A DNA stretch of 16,705 bases from Trichomonas tenax (lineage: Eukaryota > Parabasalia > Trichomonadida > Trichomonadidae). The stretch spans positions 1 through 16,705 of the forward strand of contig JALKBU010001102.1 of assembly GCA_023091735.1 (NCBI GenBank), in the 5' to 3' direction. The notes beneath the pieces were generated by a model. That model searched no databases. It worked only from the letters and a program-made list of their open reading frames with translations, and had not been told where the DNA came from. This document shows, piece by piece, positions 7,235 through 15,910 of the stretch (the stretch's first letter is position 1; each line of letters opens with the position of its first letter). A program made the translations under genes and the position numbers.

Positions 7235-10000
7235 ATGACTAATCGAATCCATCCTCGACAAGGAAGACCTATAAAGCAGTTTACTGAACGATACAGCAGT
7301 GTAATTCCGCCATTGAATGAAGTTCAGTACCAAAACACAATGCAAAGTCTTGAAAATTCGGAAAAATTAGATAAATATTCTTTAAATGAAGAGTCTAGGA
7401 TCAGATGCGAGACATATTTCGAACAAATGATGGAATCAAGTACAACTCAACCAGTTGAATTATGTTTTCCTCCAATATTAATTGAATTATTTTCATCAAA
7501 TAACGCAATCTTTTGGAATGTTAACGAAGATTACACAAAATTCACATCAAAAATACATAATGCTGAAGTTACCTACCAAAATTCATTACTTTCTGCAGTT
7601 TGTAAATCAAAAACAGCAATGATCGTTTGTTCTCTTGAACCAACAGCGCCAATACCAATACTACAGGAAGAACCAAAGTCTCCGCAACTTATTTTCCCTC
7701 TATACCTTCGCGATGGTTCAATTACTTGCGTTATTGAAATAATTCGACATATTTCGCAGCCATCATTCGAAGATATCGATATCAAAACAGCTAATTTTTT
7801 GATGGAAAAGTTTATGATTTATGGGTCAACATTTGTTCAAGCAGCAAAAATGATCGATTTTGTTTTCCCTTTCTGCTCTAATTCAATGACATCTATCATC
7901 ATTCCTCAGTACACTTCAATGCTTTGTGATAAGTTCAAGGCCGAAATATGTGAGTTTTGGCTTAGAAAAGGAGATAAATCATACAAATATGCGAATCAAA
8001 GATTCACACTTGTTGAGCCACATAATATTGGGAGCATCACCGAAGCATTCCGTACAGGTGATCCATTACTTGTTAAAACAGCGAGGTACCATCAGTGTTT
8101 CTGTTTTAATGGCGATGGAACTCCTGATTCATCAGTTATTTGCGCGCAACAGAAATTACTCAATGGCACAGGTTTATTTATCGCATTGAGGAGACAGGGA
8201 AATCCATTCAATGAAGTGGACTTGTTTAAGTTAACAATTCTCATTCCTTTTATTGTCCAATCATATATGATGTCCGAATCTTTAGTTACATCGCGCGAAA
8301 ATCCAGAAGATCCTCCATATAGAATGAAGGAGATGATGAGAACAGCAAAATTATTAATAGATTCAAAATTAGTCAAAGAATTCTCTGAAGAATTAGCGAG
8401 AAAGTTGTGCAGAGCCGAAGAAAACAGAGATGAACTTTCTGCTCCGCTTTTCGATACAAAATTAGCCAAAGTTTCCGAAATATCTGTTTCTAAACGCCAG
8501 AATGGAGATAAATTCAATGATGATGACAGAAAAGTACTAAATGCTTGGGCTGTCTTCACAACTTATAGAATGCGCATTCAGGAGATTACTGATGTATTTC
8601 CAAAATTCGTTGCAAAAATTTTGAATGAAAAACCAAAAGATGTTCTTGGTTATTCAACTTTCTTCTTGAAATACTTCAAAGCAAAGCGCTCTGCTGTTTT
8701 TGTTAAAAGCAATTTCACTCCAGACTTAATTCTCGCACTTCAATTAGGAAAAACGGACTCAGATGAAAATGCAAAGAAATGCCTTGAAATGGCAGAAACA
8801 ACAGTATTGCCAACGAGGAAGAGCGATAGACAAAAACTTGTTGCATGGAATGATGAAGACGAATTGAAGGCTGAAGTTGCGACAGATGATGTAATAATCA
8901 ATTGTCTCATCGGCACAAAAGGTGTTTTTGAGTGCGAACTTGAAGTTCCAAGTGATCAATTTTACCTCAAAGCTGTTCAGTATTGCTGCGAATATCTTTG
9001 TGGACTTCTCAACAAGAAATGCAACGACGAAATCGTTATGATGGGTGATGAAGGATATTTGATATCAAATTACATTACACCCAAAGAAAGCGTTGATTTT
9101 GCAGTTCCAGAAAAGCTGAAGATTGACAATGTATTCATTGAAGGGTTTTCATGTGAAAATTTGGATAATATCGGCCTTATCAAAGTTTGCTTTAGCGTTT
9201 TCGCGAATTTCAGAATTATGCACGAATTACAAATTAATGCGGGAACATTGATGAAATTCTTCTATCGTGTTTCACTTAGAAACTCATATGCCGAAGATAA
9301 AGACTTCAAACACACCGTGAAGAATCTTTTGTTCGCGGCAAAGCTCATATTAGAATCAGGTCTTGATCTCAGCCGCCAACATATTTGTTGCCTTCTTGTT
9401 GCTGTTTTATGTAGAAATATCGATAGTGAACGCGTTACAGATAAATTCCCGAACAAGGCATCTGTTTCTGCAGGAGAACTCCTTTCAAAGCTTCCTGTCT
9501 ACGAAACACTCTCTGCTGATACATTCTTGACATTGAGTCGTGGATGTTCAATATTCCCTGATGCAACAAGAGAAGTTTGCGAAGCAACAGTTGTAAAGTT
9601 AATTATAGATGTTGCTCATCAACGACATTTCCAGGTTTTATCACAGATTCCTGATACATATGATGGCATTTTAACTCTGATAATGAAAGCATCTGATTAT
9701 TCAATATGCTGTGCTCCATACGAAGAATTTGAAAAAGAGATGTTCACATTTGCCGAAATGTATTATGCATCTGGTGATATCTCTAAAATACCAAAGGTTG
9801 CATACACGATATTCTCCAAGAACAGAGAATACATTAATCGCAAAGCGACTCTCCCTTCGTTCTTTATGGCTGTTGTCGTTCCATTATTTGAACAACTTGC
9901 AAAAGCAATTCCAAAATTGCAAAACTATTTCTCTAAAGTTTCTCAACTTGGAATCAAACTTCAGAGTCAACCACCAGAGAAAGTTGCTGAGAATCCATAA
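7235..10000 (+). CDS. GAF-domain protein with degenerate phosphodiesterase domain
   Basis: The frame is open from a TTG at 7232, but the first ATG is 7235, giving 921 residues; residue numbers here count from that ATG. Residues about 75-200 look like a GAF domain (FPLYLRDGSITCVIEIIR, then FEDIDIKTANFLMEKF), and about 210-345 like a second one (LLNGTGLFIALRRQGNPF, then EVDLFKLTILIPFI). Residues about 640-900 follow the class I cyclic-nucleotide phosphodiesterase fold: FFYRV near 675, FKHTVKNLLFAAKL near 691, ICCLLVAVLCRNID near 717, IMKASDYS near 816, ASGD near 845 and VVVPLFEQLAK near 880. The metal-binding His-Asp pair is Arg-Asn (R727, N728), the catalytic His of the HNxxHA motif aligns with Lys, and the glutamine that contacts the purine is missing. 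H693 and D821 remain. It is probably a non-catalytic, ligand-sensing pseudoenzyme; that role is inference. Confidence 0.85.
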   Translation: MTNRIHPRQGRPIKQFTERYSSVIPPLNEVQYQNTMQSLENSEKLDKYSLNEESRIRCETYFEQMMESSTTQPVELCFPPILIELFSSNNAIFWNVNEDYTKFTSKIHNAEVTYQNSLLSAVCKSKTAMIVCSLEPTAPIPILQEEPKSPQLIFPLYLRDGSITCVIEIIRHISQPSFEDIDIKTANFLMEKFMIYGSTFVQAAKMIDFVFPFCSNSMTSIIIPQYTSMLCDKFKAEICEFWLRKGDKSYKYANQRFTLVEPHNIGSITEAFRTGDPLLVKTARYHQCFCFNGDGTPDSSVICAQQKLLNGTGLFIALRRQGNPFNEVDLFKLTILIPFIVQSYMMSESLVTSRENPEDPPYRMKEMMRTAKLLIDSKLVKEFSEELARKLCRAEENRDELSAPLFDTKLAKVSEISVSKRQNGDKFNDDDRKVLNAWAVFTTYRMRIQEITDVFPKFVAKILNEKPKDVLGYSTFFLKYFKAKRSAVFVKSNFTPDLILALQLGKTDSDENAKKCLEMAETTVLPTRKSDRQKLVAWNDEDELKAEVATDDVIINCLIGTKGVFECELEVPSDQFYLKAVQYCCEYLCGLLNKKCNDEIVMMGDEGYLISNYITPKESVDFAVPEKLKIDNVFIEGFSCENLDNIGLIKVCFSVFANFRIMHELQINAGTLMKFFYRVSLRNSYAEDKDFKHTVKNLLFAAKLILESGLDLSRQHICCLLVAVLCRNIDSERVTDKFPNKASVSAGELLSKLPVYETLSADTFLTLSRGCSIFPDATREVCEATVVKLIIDVAHQRHFQVLSQIPDTYDGILTLIMKASDYSICCAPYEEFEKEMFTFAEMYYASGDISKIPKVAYTIFSKNREYINRKATLPSFFMAVVVPLFEQLAKAIPKLQNYFSKVSQLGIKLQSQPPEKVAENP

Positions 10001-10041
10001 TCATTTTATATTTATTTTGTTTGTTATTTATATAATCAAAT

Positions 10042-10045
10042 TAAA
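10042..10045 (+). terminator. TAAA signal in the convergent spacer
   Basis: This TAAA lies about 42 bases after the stop of the GAF/phosphodiesterase-like gene. The 79-base spacer also carries two copies of AAAAAAGCATT, about 24 bases apart. Position is the only support. Confidence 0.3.
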
Positions 10046-10078
10046 AAAGCATTTTGATCTTTCTTTAAAAAAGCATTG

Positions 10079-10082
10079 TTTA
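10079..10082 (-). terminator. TAAA overlapping the stop codon of the ASH-repeat gene
   Basis: On the minus strand the TAA stop is followed by A, forming TAAA directly at the end of the coding region. Confidence 0.4.
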
Positions 10083-13000
10083 AATAATATTTGCGTAGAG
10101 TCCCAGTGTATGGATGAATTCGCCACTTCTTGCAGCAACGCATCCTCTGAATTCTCCCTTCTGAGATGTGTCGAGTTTAATCTCGACAACACTCTTTCCG
10201 TGGCTTTCGATTTCTGTTTCTTGTGTTTCTAATGAGAATGGAGATTGCAAATTGGCACCTTCTGCCTCATTGATTTGCAAGTTAAGATCGCCATTATCAT
10301 CGACATCGCATAATACATCAACATAATTTCTTCCATGAACAAAGTTTGCAAGAGACCATTGTACTTGGATTGATTCACTAGAGAAGTTAACAAGTGACAA
10401 ACAGCGTGTTATGACGCCATCACCTTGTTCGATCTTTGTACCGAATGAAACGAAGTCTCCTGCTGGATTCTGAGTGTATCCAAATGTATGTTTCTGGAAT
10501 CCAAAGAAGCTGCCAAGAGCTTTAACGTGGAGTGGAATATCAATTTCCTTATACTGCCACAAATCTCTAATAATCAATTTAAGTTTGCCATTATAGTCAC
10601 CATGAATTTCACTGTAGCAAGAGACAGGAATTTCGACATCCTTATTTCCAGCAAGTGACTTAACTTCGCCATCGCCAAGCATGAAGACTTTGTTACAGTC
10701 ATTAACCATTTGCATGCGAACTGTTGATTCAACCTGGCATTCGTTTGCAATGCGAATGAGTGACTTTGATTCCTTGCAGATAACGAAATCGCTTGAGAAA
10801 TCGACATTTCTTGTCAATAATGAAACCTTTGGAGCAACAACCTTTGCAATGACAGCAACAGTATATGTCTTGCCAAGGATCTTTATCTTGATCGGCATCG
10901 CTCTATCGCCAAGTTCTGCGAAGCAAACTTTAAGTTTGATGATTTGCTCACCACCAAGATCGAGTTTGCCAACAGATGGCGTAGCTTGGACGTAATAAGC
11001 AGAGTCGATTGTTTCTTCTTCGATATTTTCGTCTTCTGGATCCTGAAGCTTCAACTGAGTTGTTCCACTTGGACAATCAACATTGAACTGCGTTGGGAAT
11101 GAATTGAGCAATGAGATCTTGATTTCTGTGTCATAAACAACTGTTGGATAAACTTCACCAATATCAACGATTCTCTTATCGACAGCGATGATTGGGGAGT
11201 CAAAGATTGCGAAAACTGGAATTGCGAATGTGGAGTGTGGAAGTCCTTCAATTGGAGTTCCACTCTTGTTGCACCACCATGTGTGAAGTGTGATTATATC
11301 TGAAAGAGCTGTTTGAGTATCGAACTTGAGCTCCATCGGAACTTCCTCCTTAGAGTTTGCTTGGACAACATGCTTTGGCTTAGAGATATTCCAAGCAGGA
11401 TCGTGTGGATACTCGATGACATAAACAATCGGGCATCCGAAGTTGTTGATAAGCTTAAGAGTGTGCTTAGCAACAGTTCCCGTAAGAACAGAGCCGAACT
11501 CGATGACTGGTGGATCCAAAACGAGATTTGGCTGAAGAACATGTGTTGCAAATGTAAAGTTCATTGGTGTCGAGTTCTCTGGAGGAACTGGTTTGACATC
11601 ATCCTTCGCGCGCATAGAGTCATCCTGCATATCGAGGCTGAGCTGAAGTTTAGTGACAGATGTTGAAAGCTCGGACTTGGAAATCTCTGATGACCAATGC
11701 TTGAGAGCGAATATATTTGGCATTTCGTCCTTCTCTGCTTTGTCTTCTTCCGCATTTTCAGCAATTTCACCGACTTTATCTTCATTTTCTTGAACTTTAG
11801 TGACCTTTCCTTCAGTATCATCCTGGAAAGCACTCATTGAAATAGAATAGTGCCTTGACGATGGTCTCTGCTCGCCTGGTGTTGAGCATGTCATTGCAAC
11901 ACTCTTGATTGGAGAGTGGTTTTCATCAGCCAAGCCTATGCGCTTTGTAAGATTACAGATGAGATCAACAGCTGCACGATTATTAGGTTGAACATTGAAG
12001 ACAAGCGGAGATGGCGAAATTGTGGTGGATTTGTGCCATTGAAGCTTGATGTCGAGATTAGACTCGTTAACGACATCGATAGATTCTGTAGTTTGAACGT
12101 GCGGGACAACAGAGTTGAACAAAACGAGTGGTGGCTGTATCAAGACTCTTGGCGGGCCTGTTGTACCTTCAGCAGCGATTGTAAGCATCTTCCTATTCGT
12201 CTGCTTTCCTGTTTCATCAGGGATGCGGTTTGCAGAGATGACAATGTTTGCCTTGTAAAATGCGAACATCTTTGGAGAGAAAGTAACCTTGAGAGTGATC
12301 TTATCGTGCGCACCAACCATTCCAGCCAGTGGAGAAACAATGAATGGCGGCGGCATGTTCTTGACTGTCTGCGTGTTCGTTCCTGGATAAAGGATTGCGA
12401 GATCAGAGCGAGTTCCTTCTCTTGGTGATAAAATTTGAACGTAATATGGATACTGGACATCAGCTTTGTTGACAATCTCGACAACGCGTGTTGTATTGAC
12501 ATCCTCTGGAAGGAATGGCAAGAAGAGACGTGTATCGTGGGAGATAGAGAACTTCAAGTCTGGAACAGCAGCTTCACCGACAGCGAGGAATGAGAATTTC
12601 TGTGGGAAGTGTTCAGCCACGATTTCAAATGATGCTGTATGCTTTCCTGGCTCAACAGGACGGAATTTAACTTCAATTTCCTTCGATTCACCATGCTGCA
12701 GCTGGAATTGTGAAGGAATGAGCGTGAAAGAGCCATTCATGAACATCATATTATCATCACGACCTGTTGGTGATGAGAATGAGAAGAAAGCAATACCACC
12801 GTCGTTCTTGATTGTAAATTTGCCTGGTTTGAGTGAGTGGACAAGCGTTGCACCAAGATCGACAATTTCTGGGTGCTTGAGACGTGGAGGATCGCGATAA
12901 CAATGCAATTTCACGATTGTTGGCTGAGCACCATTGTCTGGAATGAAAACGATCTCTTGGTCATAATCTTGTGGATTTGTAGGCTTAAAGTTAACTGTAA

Positions 13001-13646
13001 ATTTGATTCCAAGACCAGAAATTGTGCGTGAGCTCACGCTGCTGTCCTCGAAGCGAACAGAGAATGCAGGATCATCAGGGAACTTAACCTGAAATCCGTG
13101 AGTCTTGAAATCAACATTTTGTAAGTAAAATTCTTGAGAATATAATTGGAATAAGTGGAAATTGACGACTTCCATGTTTGCTGGCGTCGCTTTGAACACA
13201 GGTTTGAGATTTTCGTTTGATGGAGACTTTTCTGGTACAGCTTTCGATAATTTTTCGAGAGTTCTATTGAGAGCTTTTTGTGGAGTCTTCGGTTTGATGA
13301 TTCTTGGCGATTTCTGCGTTATATTCTTTGTTGCTGTCATTGGCGTTGGTTTATCATTCATTCCTATGTTGATTTTCTCGGGATTTTCGACTATTTTTTC
13401 ATCAGAGCCGCTTAAAGCGCCCACAGATAGATTAACTTCCGGTATTTTAGGAATTTCCAATAATCCAAGTTCGGAAATAGATTCTGAATCATTTGTTTGT
13501 ATTTTTTCGATTAAATTATTGATATCTTGCACTTCTTTTTGCATTTGCTCAACAAGCTTTTGTTCATCGTCTTGGGGCTCGCTGACAGCGCTGCCGTTGA
13601 TGTTCCAACTTTGTATGAGATCCGAGAAATCCCAGAAGTCAGTCAT
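10080..13646 (-). CDS. ASH/MSP-repeat axonemal protein, DLEC1/CFAP81-like
   Basis: This 1188-residue protein is built mainly of immunoglobulin-like beta-sandwich repeats of the ASH (ASPM-SPD2-Hydin)/MSP type. It opens with a short coiled-coil-like stretch (about 27-50) and a basic, Pro/Ser-rich linker to about 155. Repeats then run from about 157 with hallmarks such as GIKFTVNFKPTNPQDY, FTIKNDGGIAFFSF, ESKEIEVKFRPVEPGKH and ITLKVTFSPKMFAFYKA. An acidic Glu/Lys linker at about 605-650 separates two repeat blocks. The C-terminal block has VSFGTKIEQGD followed by TRCLSLVNFSSESIQVQW (about 1065-1095), which recalls the FGT...GD.V.TR.L.L.N.S pattern I remember from DLEC1/CFAP81. HYDIN, CFAP65 and CFAP47 share the repeat type, so the family is sure and the member less so. 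It is expected in the flagellar axoneme or basal body. The start ATG lies 18 bases after an ACACTT element. Confidence 0.92.
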   Translation of the reverse strand: MTDFWDFSDLIQSWNINGSAVSEPQDDEQKLVEQMQKEVQDINNLIEKIQTNDSESISELGLLEIPKIPEVNLSVGALSGSDEKIVENPEKINIGMNDKPTPMTATKNITQKSPRIIKPKTPQKALNRTLEKLSKAVPEKSPSNENLKPVFKATPANMEVVNFHLFQLYSQEFYLQNVDFKTHGFQVKFPDDPAFSVRFEDSSVSSRTISGLGIKFTVNFKPTNPQDYDQEIVFIPDNGAQPTIVKLHCYRDPPRLKHPEIVDLGATLVHSLKPGKFTIKNDGGIAFFSFSSPTGRDDNMMFMNGSFTLIPSQFQLQHGESKEIEVKFRPVEPGKHTASFEIVAEHFPQKFSFLAVGEAAVPDLKFSISHDTRLFLPFLPEDVNTTRVVEIVNKADVQYPYYVQILSPREGTRSDLAILYPGTNTQTVKNMPPPFIVSPLAGMVGAHDKITLKVTFSPKMFAFYKANIVISANRIPDETGKQTNRKMLTIAAEGTTGPPRVLIQPPLVLFNSVVPHVQTTESIDVVNESNLDIKLQWHKSTTISPSPLVFNVQPNNRAAVDLICNLTKRIGLADENHSPIKSVAMTCSTPGEQRPSSRHYSISMSAFQDDTEGKVTKVQENEDKVGEIAENAEEDKAEKDEMPNIFALKHWSSEISKSELSTSVTKLQLSLDMQDDSMRAKDDVKPVPPENSTPMNFTFATHVLQPNLVLDPPVIEFGSVLTGTVAKHTLKLINNFGCPIVYVIEYPHDPAWNISKPKHVVQANSKEEVPMELKFDTQTALSDIITLHTWWCNKSGTPIEGLPHSTFAIPVFAIFDSPIIAVDKRIVDIGEVYPTVVYDTEIKISLLNSFPTQFNVDCPSGTTQLKLQDPEDENIEEETIDSAYYVQATPSVGKLDLGGEQIIKLKVCFAELGDRAMPIKIKILGKTYTVAVIAKVVAPKVSLLTRNVDFSSDFVICKESKSLIRIANECQVESTVRMQMVNDCNKVFMLGDGEVKSLAGNKDVEIPVSCYSEIHGDYNGKLKLIIRDLWQYKEIDIPLHVKALGSFFGFQKHTFGYTQNPAGDFVSFGTKIEQGDGVITRCLSLVNFSSESIQVQWSLANFVHGRNYVDVLCDVDDNGDLNLQINEAEGANLQSPFSLETQETEIESHGKSVVEIKLDTSQKGEFRGCVAARSGEFIHTLGLYANII

Positions 13647-13651
13647 CTAAC

Positions 13652-13670
13652 GTATCAAAAAAGTGTCATT
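13652..13670 (-). promoter_or_regulatory. Initiator-like element GACACTTTTTTGAT
   Basis: On the minus strand ACACTT with its A at 13664 stands 18 bases before the ATG at 13646. The full block is nearly the same as that before the nuclease gene and the IQ-motif gene. Confidence 0.5.
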
Positions 13671-14459
13671 CGTTATTAGTTATAGTCTACATGACAAAAT
13701 TCATTTTACTTGTCAAATATGATTTTGGTAAAATTCAAAAGTTTTCTCACTCAATATTAAAAATGTTGGCTCCAACTAAGATCACATGAATCACTCGTAT
13801 GACAGCAATATAGTTACATAGTAGGAATTCTCCTCAAGGCTTGATTTTATATGTATATTCTTGATCACTGAAGTTTAAATAATCAGCTGCTGAAGTGAAG
13901 GTGCTAAAAATAGCAGAAGTTATATGATAACTCGGTGTGTTAATAATGAAGGAGCTTAGATTTAGTTAATTTAATATTTCTTTATAAATCAAATTTGAAA
14001 TATATAAATATAATATCTATTATCTGTTTTATCTCTTTTAATTTAATTAAACTACCATTTCTTGATATATGTATACATATAAGAAATATTTACATTTGAA
14101 TTAAAAAATCATATATGATAATAGATTTTTGAGCTATGTATATAAAGTGCATGACATAGATAGTATATGTTTTATATGCTGTGACTATAAAACTAATATT
14201 AAAATATAGCAAAATTATATATTTGAATGTTTAGCTGCAAATATTTGAACATGTTCAAACATTTGGCTATAGAAACAATCCAAAAGCTTGTCAATTGAAA
14301 AATAATGAAATCAGATTTTTCAATATGGAAACAATATGATTGAAAATGATCAATCGCAAGATATAACTCCAAATATTTGAACTGAATAATTTAGCAAAGT
14401 GAGAATCCTCGTATATCAATAAATTGCCACTGCAAAGAAAAAATGGAAAATAAAATACG
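13671..14459. other. AT-rich spacer with a palindrome
   Basis: This is about 0.8 kb without a supportable gene. It contains many TATA-like AT stretches and the palindrome at 14232-14269 listed separately. The words AAATATTTGAAC at about 14239 and 14371 are direct copies. The minus-strand frame at 14291-14482 gives a hydrophobic product resembling nothing known and lies in pure spacer composition, so I do not call it. Confidence 0.5.
14232..14269. repeat. Imperfect palindrome around TTTGAACATGTTCAAA
   Basis: The 16-base core TTTGAACATGTTCAAA is a perfect palindrome. Pairing continues outwards through AAAT/ATTT and, past small mismatches, TAGC/GCTA. It could extrude as a cruciform or bind a dimeric factor. 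It lies about 230 bases before the CDC50-like gene. Confidence 0.55.
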
Positions 14460-14481
14460 TCACTTTTCATGGCACTTTTCA
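14460..14481 (+). promoter_or_regulatory. Tandem initiator-like elements
   Basis: TCACTTTTCA is followed after two bases by CACTTTTCA. Their A residues fall at 14462 and 14474, 36 and 24 bases before the ATG at 14498. The first matches TCAYWW exactly. The doubling could give two transcription start sites. Confidence 0.5.
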
Positions 14482-14497
14482 AATCAGATCGTCAAAA

Positions 14498-15463
14498 ATG
14501 TTTACTAATCCAAACAACGATCCGAATCAGCTTCCGACACAAACCGCTTTTTCACAGCAGCGAATTGACGCATGGAGACCACTGTTGACACCAACAGTTG
14601 TCGTTTCCTGCCTTTTAGTGTTGGCAGCGCTTTTCTCCGGCTTCGGAGTTTATTTGTACCTTCTCGCTAAAGGACAGGTCGAAGTAGAGGTCAGGTACGA
14701 CAACATTGTCAATCAAAACAACTCGATCGTCGAAATTAATGTTCCTAAAACAATGAAAGGAAACATATGGCTTTTCTACAAGCTCACAAATTTCTACCAA
14801 AACCACAGAAGATATATGTACTCCAGATCTGCAAAACAATTACGCGGAGAATTTGTTGAATATTCCGATTTGAAGACTGATTGCGAAGTTTGGACCTCTG
14901 TTAATTGCAGCAGCAAACCAGCGGATTTGTATCTGCCATGTGGTGCAATTGCCCTTTCTTTCTTCAACGATACTTATTCTTTTGTCAATAATTCGATTTC
15001 TTTACTTGATGCTGGTATTTCATGGAGATCAGACAGAGAAAAATTGTTTAGAAAGTTATCTGATGATTATACAGAGGGAATTAAGTGGCTCGAAGCAATG
15101 AATGAAACCGGATTTCCGAATGGCCAGAGAAATGAGCATTTCATTGTTTGGATGAGGACATCATCACTCCCTACATTCATCAAGCCATACGCAAGAAGTA
15201 ATAACAGAACAATCGAAGCCGGAAAGTATTTTTTGAAAGTTGAAGATAATTATCCAATTGATTCTTTCCATGGTGAAAAATATATCATCCTCACAACACT
15301 TTCACCATTCGGAGGACGCAATTTAATATATGGCTATAGCTATATTACTTTCGGCGAAATTATGTTCTTAAGTGCTATAATTATCATGATTTCAAGATGC
15401 GTCTGCCCAAGAACACTCGGTGATACTTCTTACATCATGGCCGATCCTGAGAAATTCGATTAA
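14498..15463 (+). CDS. CDC50: CDC50/LEM3 family flippase beta subunit
   Basis: This 321-residue protein is a CDC50/TMEM30/LEM3 homologue, the partner that P4-type ATPases need to leave the ER and flip phospholipids. The cytosolic N-terminus carries the family motif SQQRIDAWRPLLTPTVVV (19-36), followed by membrane segment 1 (about 33-57). The luminal domain has FYQNHRRYMYSRS (99-111), CGAIALSFFNDTY (148-160) and HFIVWMRTSSLPTFIKP (214-230), all close to the family consensus. Membrane segment 2 is at about 285-300. N-glycosylation sequons are visible at N74, N136, N157, N164, N202 and N236. C129 and C148 match the conserved second disulfide pair, but the cysteine cluster usually found before the first luminal strand is absent. 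Length is slightly below the roughly 360 residues of animal members. No P4-ATPase is next to it. The start is the first ATG, just after tandem initiator-like elements. Confidence 0.96.
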   Translation: MFTNPNNDPNQLPTQTAFSQQRIDAWRPLLTPTVVVSCLLVLAALFSGFGVYLYLLAKGQVEVEVRYDNIVNQNNSIVEINVPKTMKGNIWLFYKLTNFYQNHRRYMYSRSAKQLRGEFVEYSDLKTDCEVWTSVNCSSKPADLYLPCGAIALSFFNDTYSFVNNSISLLDAGISWRSDREKLFRKLSDDYTEGIKWLEAMNETGFPNGQRNEHFIVWMRTSSLPTFIKPYARSNNRTIEAGKYFLKVEDNYPIDSFHGEKYIILTTLSPFGGRNLIYGYSYITFGEIMFLSAIIIMISRCVCPRTLGDTSYIMADPEKFD

Positions 15464-15485
15464 TTTAATATTATCACTTTATTTA

Positions 15486-15489
15486 TAAA
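15486..15489 (+). terminator. TAAA polyadenylation signal candidate
   Basis: TAAA lies 23 bases after the stop codon of the CDC50-like gene, within the range described for trichomonad 3' ends. Confidence 0.35.
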
Positions 15490-15678
15490 TCTATCATTTG
15501 TTTCATTCTAAAATTATATGTTAATTCTATTTTCCTTAATTTGGATTTTATTCTAGAATTTTTAAGATTCAGTTATATCTTATGATATATAAAAGCCCCC
15601 TCTATATGTATACTTCAACTATTTCAAAAATAATGGATAATAAAAAATTATCTATATTAAATATATATAAAATACACT

Positions 15679-15707
15679 CCACTTTTTGAGCTTCGCTCAA
15701 AAAGTGG
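15679..15707. repeat. 13-bp perfect inverted repeat with TTC loop
   Basis: CCACTTTTTGAGC pairs perfectly with GCTCAAAAAGTGG across a three-base TTC loop. Past a small bulge the flanks TACA/TGTA also pair. Each arm contains CACTTTTTGA, nearly the block used before the host genes, so the hairpin presents that motif on both strands. Confidence 0.8.
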
Positions 15708-15861
15708 CTGTATATTTTTATTCATGCGCCTTCAATTAACATATACCTAATAGAGTATTATTCATTTGAAAGCTCAGAAAATTTGAATTGAATGTGCAAG
15801 AATATATATATACCCAGATGTTCAACAAGATGCAAATTCCCTTTAGGCCGGAGTTAGTAAT

Positions 15862-15910
15862 TAGATGTTCGCGGAAGCCACGGCGCAGTCGTGGCTTCCG
15901 CGAACATCTA
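15862..15910. repeat. 21-bp perfect GC-rich inverted repeat
   Basis: The left arm (15862-15882) begins TAGATGTTCGCGGAAGCC and is perfectly complementary to the right arm (15890-15910) across a seven-base loop GCGCAGT. The arms are far richer in GC than the spacer around them. After one mismatch, three outer pairs (TAA/TTA) can extend the stem. It could be a structured RNA, a cruciform or a mobile-element terminus; no gene explains it. Confidence 0.85.

Noticed and set aside
13162..13650. 162-residue hydrophobic frame opposite the start of the ASH-repeat gene
   Set aside because: It is an antisense shadow of the real frame, which is open over the full 3.5 kb and has recognisable repeats.
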